Origin: Litoribacter ruber
GTDB lineage: Bacteria; Bacteroidota; Bacteroidia; Cytophagales; Cyclobacteriaceae
NCBI RefSeq assembly: GCF_018500185.1
Contig: NZ_JAHBGI010000015.1
Span: 1 to 44,188, forward strand
DNA: 44,188 bases
Direction: 5' to 3'
In this document: positions 24,300-33,570 of the stretch, in pieces
Position numbering within the stretch: position 1 is the first letter of the stretch
Layout of the letters: the number at the start of each line of letters is the position of its first letter
Notes under the pieces: generated by a model
The model's input: the letters and a program-made list of their open reading frames with translations, nothing else
Told to the model about the DNA's origin: nothing
Databases searched by the model: none
Program-made: the position numbers and the translations under genes

Positions 24300-24900
24300 T
24301 AGATTGGGGCGAGATCTCGGACGTGCACTGTGCACGGAGCACTGGGCACAGCGCTGAGAACGTGAACAATCCAAGCTGCTCTGAATGGCATGAAGAAAGA
24401 AGGCAGGAATCCACTCTTGAGGCTGACTGACACTACATCACCCGCCCCCCCTCTCAGAGCTCAGCGCACAGGGCTTCCGGGCATGCACTGCGCGCGGAGC
24501 ACTGGGCACTGCGCGGGATGAAAGTGGGTAACGGGAAGATGACAGGAGTGCAGCATTGAAGTGAACACCACATGAATTGCCGAATCCCCTCTCAGCGCTC
24601 AGGGCTTCCGGGCATGCACTGCGCGCGGAGCACTGGGCACTGCGCGGGATGAAAGTGGGTAACGGGAAGATGACAGGATTGCAGCATTGAAGTGAACACC
24701 ACATGAATTGCCGAATCCCCTCTCAGCGCTCAGTGCACAGAGCTGAGAACGTGACCAATCCTTGCTGCTCTGAAGGGCATGAAGGAAGAAGGCAGGAATC
24801 CACTCTTGAGGCTGACACTACATCCTACATCACCCGCGAATCCCCTCTCAGCGCTCAGGGCACAGTGCGCAATACATAAACGGATTCCATATGTCCGATA
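24300..24900. repeat. Dispersed-repeat region with a 131-bp tandem duplication
   Basis: This region is free of credible genes. A 131-bp unit with landmark CTTCCGGGCATGCACTGCG at 24474 and 24605 is tandemly duplicated. It includes heptamer runs (GCACTGC, GCGCGGA, GCACTGG). Diverged relatives are at 24.30-24.44, 24.73-24.88 and, at the left end of the window, 1-60 and 355-500. Several ORFs here are artefacts. A dyad-rich stretch 24060-24300 precedes it. Confidence 0.75.
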
Positions 24901-24983
24901 AGCGCCAAGCATAAGTCACGAGCGTCGTTTTGGGACGGTTGAATGGGGCAGTAATGAAAAGCAAAAAATTTATACGAAGCTTC

Positions 24984-26102
24984 CTAAAAAAACATTCTCA
25001 TTAAAATATCCAGCTTTTTCCTTTTCAGTTTCATAGGCTTGACTTTTCGCTTGAGATTATGGAATAGGACCGCCATTATTAAGGATATGCCCAGCAGAAA
25101 GATCATCATAGCCGGCCAATTGAGATAAAAAGAGAGCTGATAACCAATGAAGATCAGAACCGCACTAGCGCAGGAAAGAACCAGACTAGTTTTTAAATGT
25201 GTATAACCAAGGTCTATCAATATATGGTGTATGTGGTTCCTATCTGCCAAAAGGATATTTTTCCCTTGAAAATATCTTACAACCATCACCCTCAAGGTAT
25301 CAAAAATAGGAACAGCCAAAATCAATATTAAAAAAGGAGGCAAGTTATAACATGGCAAATTCATTCCCCTACATTCCAAAGTTAGAGCCTTTAGGGAAAG
25401 AAATGCCAACAGAAATCCAATTACCAAGGAGCCGGTATCCCCCATAAAGATCTTTTTTGAAAGAGATTTAGAAAAATTAAAGCGGATGTAGGCCAACAGC
25501 ATTCCTATGAGCATCATGCAGGTCAATACATAGAAGTAATTACCAGCCTGATTGAATAGAAAGGCAAGAGCTCCAAGCATTACAATCCCCAAAAAAGCCG
25601 CAAGACCGTCAACCCCATCAATCAGGTTGAATGCATTTATAAACCCAACCATAAAAAAGAAAATTAAAGGAATGGATATGTAAGGAGGGATTGCATATAT
25701 CCCAATAAAGCCATGCAGATTCAGTTGATAAAAATCAGGACTCATCATAACCATGCTGACAGCTATCAGTTGCCCAATAAATTTGGCCCTTGCAGAAGAG
25801 GCCATCAGATCATCCTTAAGTCCAACTACAAACAATAACGTAACAGCCGGGATAACAAAGGTACTTGGGGCTGTAGGAAAAAAGCTTTTCAAAAAAGAGT
25901 AGCAGATAACAAAGCAGATAAAAAAAGCTACCCCCCCAAAAGACGGTGTAATGATGTGGTGCGATGTCCTATGATCCGGCTTCACCACCAACTCCTTCTC
26001 CCTTGCCACCCAAACAATTTTGGGGATCATATAGTAAGTGATCAGCATCGGCACAACCAGGAACAAACCAACCTGAATGAAAAAAGGTAAAGCACTAAGC
26101 AT
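24984..26102 (-). CDS. MraY/WecA-family undecaprenyl-phosphate sugar-1-phosphate transferase
   Basis: This 372-aa protein has about 10-11 membrane segments. Motifs are GLKDDLMAS (Asp97, Asp98), NLIDGVDGLA (159-168), FMGDTGSL (219-226) and a later HIHHILIDLG (near 287). These define the polyisoprenyl-phosphate N-acetylhexosamine-1-phosphate transferase family. It most likely begins assembly of the surface glycan by loading the first sugar on undecaprenyl phosphate, like WecA or TagO; MraY itself is less likely given the glycan locus next door. A 440-bp gap and a terminator separate it from the preceding glycosyltransferase, so it has its own promoter. Confidence 0.9.
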   Translation of the reverse strand: MLSALPFFIQVGLFLVVPMLITYYMIPKIVWVAREKELVVKPDHRTSHHIITPSFGGVAFFICFVICYSFLKSFFPTAPSTFVIPAVTLLFVVGLKDDLMASSARAKFIGQLIAVSMVMMSPDFYQLNLHGFIGIYAIPPYISIPLIFFFMVGFINAFNLIDGVDGLAAFLGIVMLGALAFLFNQAGNYFYVLTCMMLIGMLLAYIRFNFSKSLSKKIFMGDTGSLVIGFLLAFLSLKALTLECRGMNLPCYNLPPFLILILAVPIFDTLRVMVVRYFQGKNILLADRNHIHHILIDLGYTHLKTSLVLSCASAVLIFIGYQLSFYLNWPAMMIFLLGISLIMAVLFHNLKRKVKPMKLKRKKLDILMRMFF

Positions 26103-26438
26103 AATAATGAAAGATAGTAAATTTTAGCCTGTTTTGGATGGCCAGGTCTATGAGAATTCGTAAAGATCTAACAATAAAAACCTATCTGCAATACCTCGTT
26201 TATGGTAGTTTTTCATGAACCTTTAAGTGTCTTTAAAGTATTGATCTATTGGTAGATACTCTATATTAGCATTTTGAAATTTAACCTTTAAAACCGAGCG
26301 GTCAATAGAATTTACATGCGAGTAAAGGCAATCCTTTTAAATAGCACTATTTAACCCAAAACAGGTGGCACAAACCGAATCCTTAAAACCAAGCCCAAAT
26401 TAATCTAAAAAATTAAACACGTAAACCCTGTAAAATAC
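26103..26438. promoter_or_regulatory. Intergenic region likely holding the wecA-like promoter
   Basis: About 340 bp of AT-rich DNA between the terminator of the polysaccharide operon and the transferase gene. No ORF or repeat is visible, and no clear promoter motif was identified by eye. Confidence 0.3.
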
Positions 26439-26439
26439 A

Positions 26440-26472
26440 AATCGCCTTCAGAACTTTTTTCTGAAGGCGATT
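26440..26472 (-). terminator. Strong intrinsic terminator of the polysaccharide operon
   Basis: A perfect 13-bp stem (AATCGCCTTCAGA / TCTGAAGGCGATT, 7-nt loop) lies about 70-100 bp downstream of the last glycosyltransferase. On the minus strand it is followed by a TTTGTATTTT tract. This stem is the strongest in the 25-42 kb region and separates the main operon from the WecA-like gene. Confidence 0.85.
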
Positions 26473-26540
26473 CGCAATATTTCATGGCATCCTAAATTCA
26501 GTTACTACAACCGAGAGAAACTCCTACAACTCAAATGTAA

Positions 26541-27776
26541 TTAAGCCAAGGAGGTTATTTTTAAGTCGCCATTTAAAGAATGTAGCAGCTTGAGAGCCAA
26601 TTTACCTCTATCAAATTCTTTTGCAAGCTTAAAGGCCCCGTTCTGAAGTTCAGAATAATTTAATTCATCATTATGGATAAGCTGCAAAACCCTAATAAAA
26701 TCAGATTCTCTTTCCGGCTCAAATGTTATACCTGCTTGATATTTATTAATTAATTCTTTTGCCTCCCCATTTACACCCAGAAGAATAGGAGTTCTAAGAG
26801 CCGCATTCTCAAAAATTTTGGAGGGTATTGCTCCTTCGAATAAGGGATCATTCTTTAGATTGACCAAAGCCCAATCGGATAATTTAATAAATTCAAATAC
26901 GCTCTCCTTAGGAACTGAGTCTAAAAAGGTAATTCTTGAAATACCCAAATCACTTGATAGTTGAATTAGATTATCCTTCTCAGCACCATTGCCTATAAAT
27001 AGAAACCTAATATTTAAATCATTAACCTTAGCAATTGTCTTAATTATGAAGTCTAAGGCATGAGCTTGGCCATGAGTGCCTATATAGGAAATTAACTTTT
27101 CATTATCTTCTAATCCAATACTCTTTTTTAAGGCCGATTTATCCTGGATATCCTCTGGCAGATTTTCAAAGGAAAAACCATTTCTAATAAGAATAATCTT
27201 ATCAGCATCAATTCCCCTTTCTATAATATTATCCCTGATACCCTTTGTAACAGCAATTATTTGTGAAGAATTTTTATAAAAAAACATTTCACACTTTTCA
27301 AATACTCTGAACATGAAATTTTTATTGTAATTGTTCAGAACTATTATGCTTTCCGGCCAAAGATCCCTGACTTCAAAAACCCAGGGCTTTCGCTTAAATA
27401 GGGAAAGAAAGAAGCCAGAAAAGGTAACAAAAAATTGAGGAGAGGTTATAATAATCTTATCAATTTTCCTCACAAATAATCCTGCTATAAATCCAGTGAC
27501 TGAAAATGATATGAAGTCAAGGAATCTTTTAAAAATTCCTTTATTTTCAAAAATTAAAGACCAGACTCTAATAACTTTAATACCATCAATTTCTTCCTTC
27601 TGGTACAGTTTATTCTTGTATCCTGGAAATATTTCGCCTTTAGGAAAGTTGGGAAAGCAAGTTATTACAGTTACATCCACCCCCGCATTGACCCAAGCTT
27701 TACAATGTTCGTAGGTCCTTGTGGCTGGAGCATTTAGTTCCGGAGGGAAATTGTCAGTCAAAAATAATATCTTCAT
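26541..27776 (-). CDS. Glycosyltransferase family 4, WbuB-like
   Basis: This 411-aa GT-B enzyme begins MKILFLTDNFPPELNAPATRTYEHC and has CFPNFPKGEIFPGYKNKLYQ, features shared with WbuB-type transferases. The C-terminal donor site contains FEGAIPSKIFENAALRTPILL. WbuB in E. coli O26 is assigned to adding an N-acetyl-L-fucosamine; the sugar here is not known. It is the last gene of the main minus-strand operon, 4 bp after the previous glycosyltransferase. A terminator follows. Confidence 0.88.
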   Translation of the reverse strand: MKILFLTDNFPPELNAPATRTYEHCKAWVNAGVDVTVITCFPNFPKGEIFPGYKNKLYQKEEIDGIKVIRVWSLIFENKGIFKRFLDFISFSVTGFIAGLFVRKIDKIIITSPQFFVTFSGFFLSLFKRKPWVFEVRDLWPESIIVLNNYNKNFMFRVFEKCEMFFYKNSSQIIAVTKGIRDNIIERGIDADKIILIRNGFSFENLPEDIQDKSALKKSIGLEDNEKLISYIGTHGQAHALDFIIKTIAKVNDLNIRFLFIGNGAEKDNLIQLSSDLGISRITFLDSVPKESVFEFIKLSDWALVNLKNDPLFEGAIPSKIFENAALRTPILLGVNGEAKELINKYQAGITFEPERESDFIRVLQLIHNDELNYSELQNGAFKLAKEFDRGKLALKLLHSLNGDLKITSLA

Positions 27777-27780
27777 GAAT

Positions 27781-28869
27781 TTAGCTTGCTAGCACTTCTT
27801 TGTAATGCTTAACCATCAAATCAACATTGGAGTCCCAATTATAAAATTGTTGTACTCTATTTAGGCCTTTGGAAATATATTCTTCCCTTAATTGCTTATT
27901 TTCGATCAACTTTAATATGCCCATTGTTAATGCATTCACATCACCTCTCTTTACAATCAGCCCACATTCTCCATAGTTGATTACTTCTTTAAACCCGCTA
28001 ACATCTGATACAATTACGGGCGTACCACAGGCCATTGCTTCTACCACTGATACGCCGAAGCTTTCATTAACCATAGTGGGGAAAATCTCAAGGTCAAATT
28101 TTTGATGGTATTTAATTACTTCCTCTTGAGTCAAATATCCGGTAAACTTAATATAATTACCTAGACATAAGTTTTCACTTAAATCCTTTAGCTGCTTATC
28201 ATGAGAACCCTTTCCGATAATCGTCAGGCTGATGGGTTTTTTATAATTCTGTACAACTGATCTGAAAGCCTTAATAAGAACATCTATTCCATAGATTTCC
28301 TCCAAAGACTTCACTATACCTAACCTAAAAGTATCATCACTTTCTTCTTTCTTCACACCAGGCTTAAATCTATCAAGGTTAACACCAAAAGGAGTAACAA
28401 AAATTTGTTTATTAGTATATTTTCCGGTTTCCTCCCTCATAACTTCACTGGTGGAAAAAACAACCTGAGAAGATTTAAGGATCTTCTTAACCAAAACCCT
28501 ATGTAAAGGTGACTTTTGTGGAAAATTGAAAATATCACTCCCCCATACGGAAACCACATATTTCGGGGGATTTAATAATTTACCCAACAAACCATAACTA
28601 CTGATGAAGTGAGCGTGTACTAAATCCGGCTGAAATTTCTGGAACTCGGATTTAAGATGGGAAAAAGATTTTAAATACCCTGCTTTCTTTAAAAGATTAC
28701 CTCTACTCACTTCGATATCAAATGGAACCTGCCTCACCTTAGAGGAAATCTGGGAGTTCTTCTTTCCAAGTCCAAACAAAACAATTTCCAGCTCCCGATC
28801 AGCTAAGGAATTGACCCATTTTACAGTATGAATAGAAGAAGGATCACTTAAAACCAGGACCTTCATCAA
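27781..28869 (-). CDS. Glycosyltransferase family 4
   Basis: This 362-aa GT-B enzyme has the acceptor-side motif VHAHFISSYGLLG and a clear GT4 E-x7-E donor signature (ESFGVSVVEAMACGTPVIVSDVSG). It probably adds one sugar of the repeat unit at the cytoplasmic face. The start overlaps the 3' end of the epimerase gene by 26 bp, if the first of two Met codons is used. Donor and linkage are unknown. Confidence 0.92.
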   Translation of the reverse strand: MMKVLVLSDPSSIHTVKWVNSLADRELEIVLFGLGKKNSQISSKVRQVPFDIEVSRGNLLKKAGYLKSFSHLKSEFQKFQPDLVHAHFISSYGLLGKLLNPPKYVVSVWGSDIFNFPQKSPLHRVLVKKILKSSQVVFSTSEVMREETGKYTNKQIFVTPFGVNLDRFKPGVKKEESDDTFRLGIVKSLEEIYGIDVLIKAFRSVVQNYKKPISLTIIGKGSHDKQLKDLSENLCLGNYIKFTGYLTQEEVIKYHQKFDLEIFPTMVNESFGVSVVEAMACGTPVIVSDVSGFKEVINYGECGLIVKRGDVNALTMGILKLIENKQLREEYISKGLNRVQQFYNWDSNVDLMVKHYKEVLAS

Positions 28870-29938
28870 TAGTCGCTTTTATTTGTTTTACAATATAATC
28901 AGCTGCGGTCCCTTCTCCATATAAATTCAGGCCATCATTGATTTCTTTTTGGGAAAGAGCCAAAAATTTTTCAACCATTTTGTCTTGATCAGCGCCAACT
29001 AGAAAATTATATCCGTTCTCCACCAGTTCCACCCATTCGGTTTCATCCCTCATGGTGATGCAATATTTCTTCAAGAAGAAAGCCTCTTTTTGAAGCCCGC
29101 CACTGTCAGTCATGACCAGAGCGCAACTTTGGATAAGACCAAGCATATCCAAATATCCAACGGGTTCTATAATTTCAAAGTGAACCGGAACTTGAAGCTT
29201 TTCAATTATATTTTTTGTTCGAGGATGGAGTGGCACAAGAACCTTTATGGATTGAGAGATTTTATTTAATCCCTCAATGATGTTACGCAGCCTTTCTAAA
29301 TTATCTGTATTTTCTGCCCTGTGAAGTGTACAAAGAACGAATGATTCATTTTTAAAGTTTTCCAAAACAGGGGAATCCCATTTGACCAATTGACTGTAAT
29401 GTAAGGTGGTATCATACATTACATCTCCGGAATTCAAATAAATAAGTTTCATCTGGTCAAAACCTTCTTTCTCCAGGTTATTCATTGCCGTTTCAGTGGG
29501 ACAGAACAACAGATGACTGACCCTGTCTGTTAGTATCCTGTTAATTTCTTCAGGCATTTTCATATTAAAGGACCTTAAGCCGGCTTCCACATGAATTACT
29601 TTTACATGGAGCTTAGAAGCTGCCAGTGCCCCTGCCAAAGTAGAATTTGTGTCTCCATATACCAAAAGATAATCAGGTTTCTCTAAAAGAATGATCTCTT
29701 CTATACCTGCAAGCATTTTGCCAGTCATAGCCCCATGATTGAGCCCATGGATATCCAAGTTATATTTAGGCACGGGGATAGATAGCTCATCAAAAAAAAT
29801 CTGGCTCATTTTCTCATCAAAATGCTGTCCTGTGTGAACGATAACTTCTTCAAGCCCCCCCACTTGTTGGATGGCCCTAGATACTGCAGATGCTTTTATA
29901 AATTGAGGCCTAGCCCCGATAACGGTAAGAATTTTCAT
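28844..29938 (-). CDS. wbpI: UDP-N-acetylhexosamine 2-epimerase, WbpI-like
   Basis: This 364-aa non-hydrolysing epimerase begins MKILTVIGARPQFIKA. It has HTGQHFDEKMSQIFFDEL, LVYGDTNSTLAGALAAS, HVEAGLRSFNMKMPEEINR and a later LTDSGGLQKEAFFL. The IGARPQFIKA form and HIEAGLRSFN-type block are closer to WbpI than to E. coli WecB (which has GTRPEAIK). WbpI converts UDP-GlcNAc3NAcA to the manno form. With WbpB-, WbpD- and WbpE-like genes in the same operon, this is the expected last step. It could also be a WecB acting on UDP-GlcNAc; the context favours WbpI. Confidence 0.85.
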   Translation of the reverse strand: MKILTVIGARPQFIKASAVSRAIQQVGGLEEVIVHTGQHFDEKMSQIFFDELSIPVPKYNLDIHGLNHGAMTGKMLAGIEEIILLEKPDYLLVYGDTNSTLAGALAASKLHVKVIHVEAGLRSFNMKMPEEINRILTDRVSHLLFCPTETAMNNLEKEGFDQMKLIYLNSGDVMYDTTLHYSQLVKWDSPVLENFKNESFVLCTLHRAENTDNLERLRNIIEGLNKISQSIKVLVPLHPRTKNIIEKLQVPVHFEIIEPVGYLDMLGLIQSCALVMTDSGGLQKEAFFLKKYCITMRDETEWVELVENGYNFLVGADQDKMVEKFLALSQKEINDGLNLYGEGTAADYIVKQIKATIDEGPGFK

Positions 29939-31044
29939 TTAGCTAATAAAGTTTGTATTTTTTCAACTCTCATTTTCCAAGTATTATATGCTTTAGTGGT
30001 TCTAAGATTTTCTTTGGTAACTTTGAGAATATCACTGTCGTTTTCCAAGGACGTAAGAATAACATCTAAATCATTCGGTCCATCGATTACCCACCCAATA
30101 TTATTCTCTTTAACAAATTTGGCAATTTCAAATAAATTAGAAGTTATAATAGGTTTTTCTTCTTGAATTGCTTCAAATATTTTCATAGGCATAGAAAAAT
30201 TGAGATAAGGATCTGGATTTCGAAGGTTTAAAAATAAATCGGAGTTTTTATATTCTATTTCAAGACTTCTTCCTGAAGCATGAATAATTTCAACATTGCT
30301 ACTTAACTTATAAAACTTTTTTGCTACATCCCATTCCTCTTTCCGACAGATTATCTTGAAAGTATATTGGAGATTTCTACTCGCGGCAAAAAAAAGAGGT
30401 CCAAGGTCGTAATGGGGTGGGGTTACACCCCCAACATAAATTAAGCTTAGCTTTTGATTCTTAGAAGTTTTTAAAACACTAATGGATTCGTTTTCTATTT
30501 CATCAGATCCACAATCACATGCTGGAGGAAGTGTTTGAACTTTACACCTTAAATTTGGTGAAAGATATTCAGCCATACTCAATGAAGGCAAAAACAGAAC
30601 ATCCACGTATTTCCTATACATCCAAAGATCTATGTTATAAAACAAAGTGCCATAGGCATATTTTAATCTTCCAACGTTTTTTTTATACGAATCAAATTTC
30701 CAGTAAATATCACGATAAAAGACACCTATGGAAATATTATTTCTCTTTAACAATTTAAATATACCTAAGTCAAGTAGAGGAGAGTTAGGAAGATGATTCT
30801 CATCTGTAATTAAGGAAGGCATGGTTGAAGATTCCGAATAACAGAACTCATATTTTACACCATTACTTAAATTCTCCCTTAACTGATTATATTTAATTCG
30901 CCGTTGGCAAGAATTCCCAGTTAATTCAAATACTTCATACCCTGAATCTTTAAAACTTTTCAGAATTTTAGCAGGTCTTATTTGACTAGCAGAAAATCTA
31001 TTTAAATCTATTGCAAATGGCAAATAAAATATTATCTTTTTCAT
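29935..31044 (-). CDS. Putative glycosyltransferase (GT-B fold)
   Basis: This 369-aa protein shows a GT-B-like layout: MKKIIFYLPFAIDLNRFSASQIRPAKIL at the N-terminus and a C-terminal YLNFSMPMKIFEAIQEEKPIITS, with a glutamate in the position seen in GT4 and related enzymes. The family is divergent, with low GC content. It overlaps both neighbouring genes by 4 bp (ATGA type), so translation is coupled. Donor and acceptor are unknown. Confidence 0.75.
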   Translation of the reverse strand: MKKIIFYLPFAIDLNRFSASQIRPAKILKSFKDSGYEVFELTGNSCQRRIKYNQLRENLSNGVKYEFCYSESSTMPSLITDENHLPNSPLLDLGIFKLLKRNNISIGVFYRDIYWKFDSYKKNVGRLKYAYGTLFYNIDLWMYRKYVDVLFLPSLSMAEYLSPNLRCKVQTLPPACDCGSDEIENESISVLKTSKNQKLSLIYVGGVTPPHYDLGPLFFAASRNLQYTFKIICRKEEWDVAKKFYKLSSNVEIIHASGRSLEIEYKNSDLFLNLRNPDPYLNFSMPMKIFEAIQEEKPIITSNLFEIAKFVKENNIGWVIDGPNDLDVILTSLENDSDILKVTKENLRTTKAYNTWKMRVEKIQTLLAK

Positions 31045-32231
31045 TCTTTGTCGAAAGTTAGAAGTGTCTTGGTATTTACTCCAGTCAAATCCAATAAAAA
31101 ATAAAGAGTCAGTAAAAGGAGTAATCTTGGTTCTGTAAAAAAAGAAGTCGGATAAGCAAAAATCAACCCTACCAAAAAAGAATAACCTATCATCAAATAC
31201 TGAACAGGAAATAAATTCCCAAGGAAGAAAACCTTGAAAAGAAAAATTAATATAACCAGAAGAAATATTATACCAATAATAAAGCCATATATGAAGAAAA
31301 TATACAGATATTCATTATCCATAGCCGTTGAAAGGGATCCAAAAAAATCTTTCCCATACCCAATTAAAAGAAGTTCTGGATTATCTTTAGCCAATCCCCA
31401 TACGAAATCTGTTTTACCAACTCTACGCTGAAAGGAGTTTCTTTCCAACCCAAATTCAACTAGGGTGTAAAGGTATCGTAGTTCATCAAAAAAAATTATA
31501 AAAAATGCTGTCCCTGAAACAAGCAATAAACCAAGTGTAACCATACTATATTTTCTCTGTATTGAATTACCCTTTACTAGAGTATAAACTATCATAAATC
31601 CAGAAATTAAAACAACTGAAATAAAGGAGGTTTGAGATTGAGAGAGCAATACAGCAATAAGAGTAGAAACAACACCAAAAAAATACAGAACCTTCCCTCT
31701 ATCGAGATAAATAAAAGAAAATAGGAAAAATATGTAAAAAAAAGTCATGATAGATCCATGTTGCCCTGGACCACTGCTAAGGCCTAAAGCTCTCGAGCTT
31801 ATTCCAAGAGAAGCATCAATATGGAAGGGAGAACCATATAGAGAGGTCAAAGCATCACCTAAACCAGAACCTAAAAATTGGAATAGACTCACAAAAAGAT
31901 CAATAATAACGTAAATTAGGAATATTTTAGAAACTATGGCATACTTAAATTTAAATCCTCCAGATAAAAGAAGAACCATAGGAATAAATCGAATCACCTC
32001 AATGTAATCTCGAAGATTATAGCCAGTAAAAAAAATCGACCTCAAAAAATTTGAAACCCAAATAAACAAGATAAGCCCAATAAATACCTTAACAGTATCT
32101 TTTAAAAGAAATTTCTTTTGAAGGATCAACAGAGTCCCTGTGAAAGCTATCAACAATAAATGAAAAGCTTCAAAATGTTTTATAGGGAAAAACAAACAAA
32201 TCAAAATAATGATGTAGTGAAGCCCTCTCAT
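31041..32231 (-). CDS. wzy: O-antigen/polysaccharide polymerase, Wzy-type
   Basis: This 396-aa membrane protein has about 10-11 hydrophobic helices and one large loop (near residues 220-290, with RRVGKTDFVWGLAKDNPELLLIGYGKDFFGS), the arrangement expected for Wzy or Wzy_C-like O-antigen ligases. A polymerase role is inferred from its place between the flippase and glycosyltransferases. Wzy proteins share little sequence, so the name rests on topology and context; it overlaps the next gene by 4 bp. Confidence 0.8.
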   Translation of the reverse strand: MRGLHYIIILICLFFPIKHFEAFHLLLIAFTGTLLILQKKFLLKDTVKVFIGLILFIWVSNFLRSIFFTGYNLRDYIEVIRFIPMVLLLSGGFKFKYAIVSKIFLIYVIIDLFVSLFQFLGSGLGDALTSLYGSPFHIDASLGISSRALGLSSGPGQHGSIMTFFYIFFLFSFIYLDRGKVLYFFGVVSTLIAVLLSQSQTSFISVVLISGFMIVYTLVKGNSIQRKYSMVTLGLLLVSGTAFFIIFFDELRYLYTLVEFGLERNSFQRRVGKTDFVWGLAKDNPELLLIGYGKDFFGSLSTAMDNEYLYIFFIYGFIIGIIFLLVILIFLFKVFFLGNLFPVQYLMIGYSFLVGLIFAYPTSFFTEPRLLLLLTLYFLLDLTGVNTKTLLTFDKE

Positions 32232-32236
32232 TATTC

Positions 32237-33565
32237 TTACTCTTTCATCATATAAGACCTTATTACTTTTTTCTCAATAGAAAAGTCAATTAGGCTTTTT
32301 AAATTAATTTGGAAAATTCCAGTATAAACCAAAATTTTAAGCAAAAAATTCAAAGTAAATGAAGCCAAAGTGGCATATGCTGCCCCCATTATACCGTAAT
32401 TGGGAATAAGCCAAATGTTGAAACCAACATTTACCACCGAAGTAATTATTCCAACATAAAGATTCCATTCAGGTTTATTTTTGGCAGCAATAGCATTAGA
32501 TAGAACTCTTGAATAGCTACTAAAACAAGCGGCTACTACAAGAACGGCAAGAGGTTGAAGAGAGGACAGATAATCTTCTCCAAAAAAAGGCACCAATAGC
32601 ATCTTGGTAAGTAAGAATAAAGACACTCCACCTAGAATGGAAATAAGAAATGACCATTTGGCAACTACATTAGTAATCTGCACTTGCAGTTCCTTTTTTT
32701 CTTGAAGCCCACTTAATTTTGGTAGGAGGACTGTACTTACAGCCTGAGAAATAATAAACAATCTTTCACTTATTTGTAAAGCAATAGCATATATCCCTAC
32801 TGAGGCAGCATTAGTAAGTAGTCCAACCAAATACAGGTCCGCACGATAATTTATCATAGCCGTAATATTGCTAAAGAATGCTTTCAAGCCATATTTTAGA
32901 TTTTTACTAAGAAATTCAAAAGTGCTGTCGTTAAAGTTTTCTTCTAATGCTTGGGGAACAAGCTTGAGCACTCTTCCTCTAGTGGCAATAGAAACAAGAA
33001 TCTGGCTGAGCAGAAACAACCTTAATACAGCTATCACATCTACCGATCCAAGTAAAGCAGTAACTCCAACACCTAGTAAGAAAGAAAGGGGCTGAAGGAT
33101 GGTTAGGAGATTAAAACTTTTGAAGTCGGATAATGCTTGGAGAAGAGATATTTGAACATTTTGAGCAAGCATAAAGGGAAGGCATAACAGACCAATAAAA
33201 ATCAATTTGCTTGAAAGTTCAGGAAACCATTGTTCAGAAAAAAAGAACAAACAAATACCTGCCACCACTAATACCAAGGGAAGGTAAAAAAGAAGAAACT
33301 TATTGGTATGGTAAAGAGAAACCTTAAGTGTGTATGAGCCATTAGCAACATAATACACTAAAGAAGAAGGAAGGCCTAAGTTAAGAATTGATATTAAAAA
33401 CTGTGGAATTAAAATTGTCAGGGTATATAAACCCATACCTTCCGGCCCTAAAATCCTAGCCAGAACAACTACAGAACATAATTGAAGTATAGCAGAAAAA
33501 ATTTGTCTAAAAAGAGTAATTGAAATATTTTTGACAAATGTGTCCCCAAACTTAAATTGCATCAA
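32237..33565 (-). CDS. wzx: Polysaccharide flippase, Wzx/MOP superfamily
   Basis: This 442-aa protein has about 12 membrane helices. It begins with the typical MOP-family N-terminus (ISITLFRQIFSAILQLCSVVVLARILGPEGMGLYTL) and has a later YAIALQISERLFIISQAVSTVLLPKLS block. It most likely moves the lipid-linked repeat unit across the inner membrane. It lies 5 bp upstream of the polymerase gene, the usual Wzx-Wzy pairing. Confidence 0.93.
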   Translation of the reverse strand: MMQFKFGDTFVKNISITLFRQIFSAILQLCSVVVLARILGPEGMGLYTLTILIPQFLISILNLGLPSSLVYYVANGSYTLKVSLYHTNKFLLFYLPLVLVVAGICLFFFSEQWFPELSSKLIFIGLLCLPFMLAQNVQISLLQALSDFKSFNLLTILQPLSFLLGVGVTALLGSVDVIAVLRLFLLSQILVSIATRGRVLKLVPQALEENFNDSTFEFLSKNLKYGLKAFFSNITAMINYRADLYLVGLLTNAASVGIYAIALQISERLFIISQAVSTVLLPKLSGLQEKKELQVQITNVVAKWSFLISILGGVSLFLLTKMLLVPFFGEDYLSSLQPLAVLVVAACFSSYSRVLSNAIAAKNKPEWNLYVGIITSVVNVGFNIWLIPNYGIMGAAYATLASFTLNFLLKILVYTGIFQINLKSLIDFSIEKKVIRSYMMKE

Positions 33566-33570
33566 CTATA

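Noticed and set aside
24206-24912. Minus-strand ORFs upstream of LanB, possible precursor peptides
   Set aside because: They are translations of dispersed and heptamer repeats; none has a leader-core pattern.
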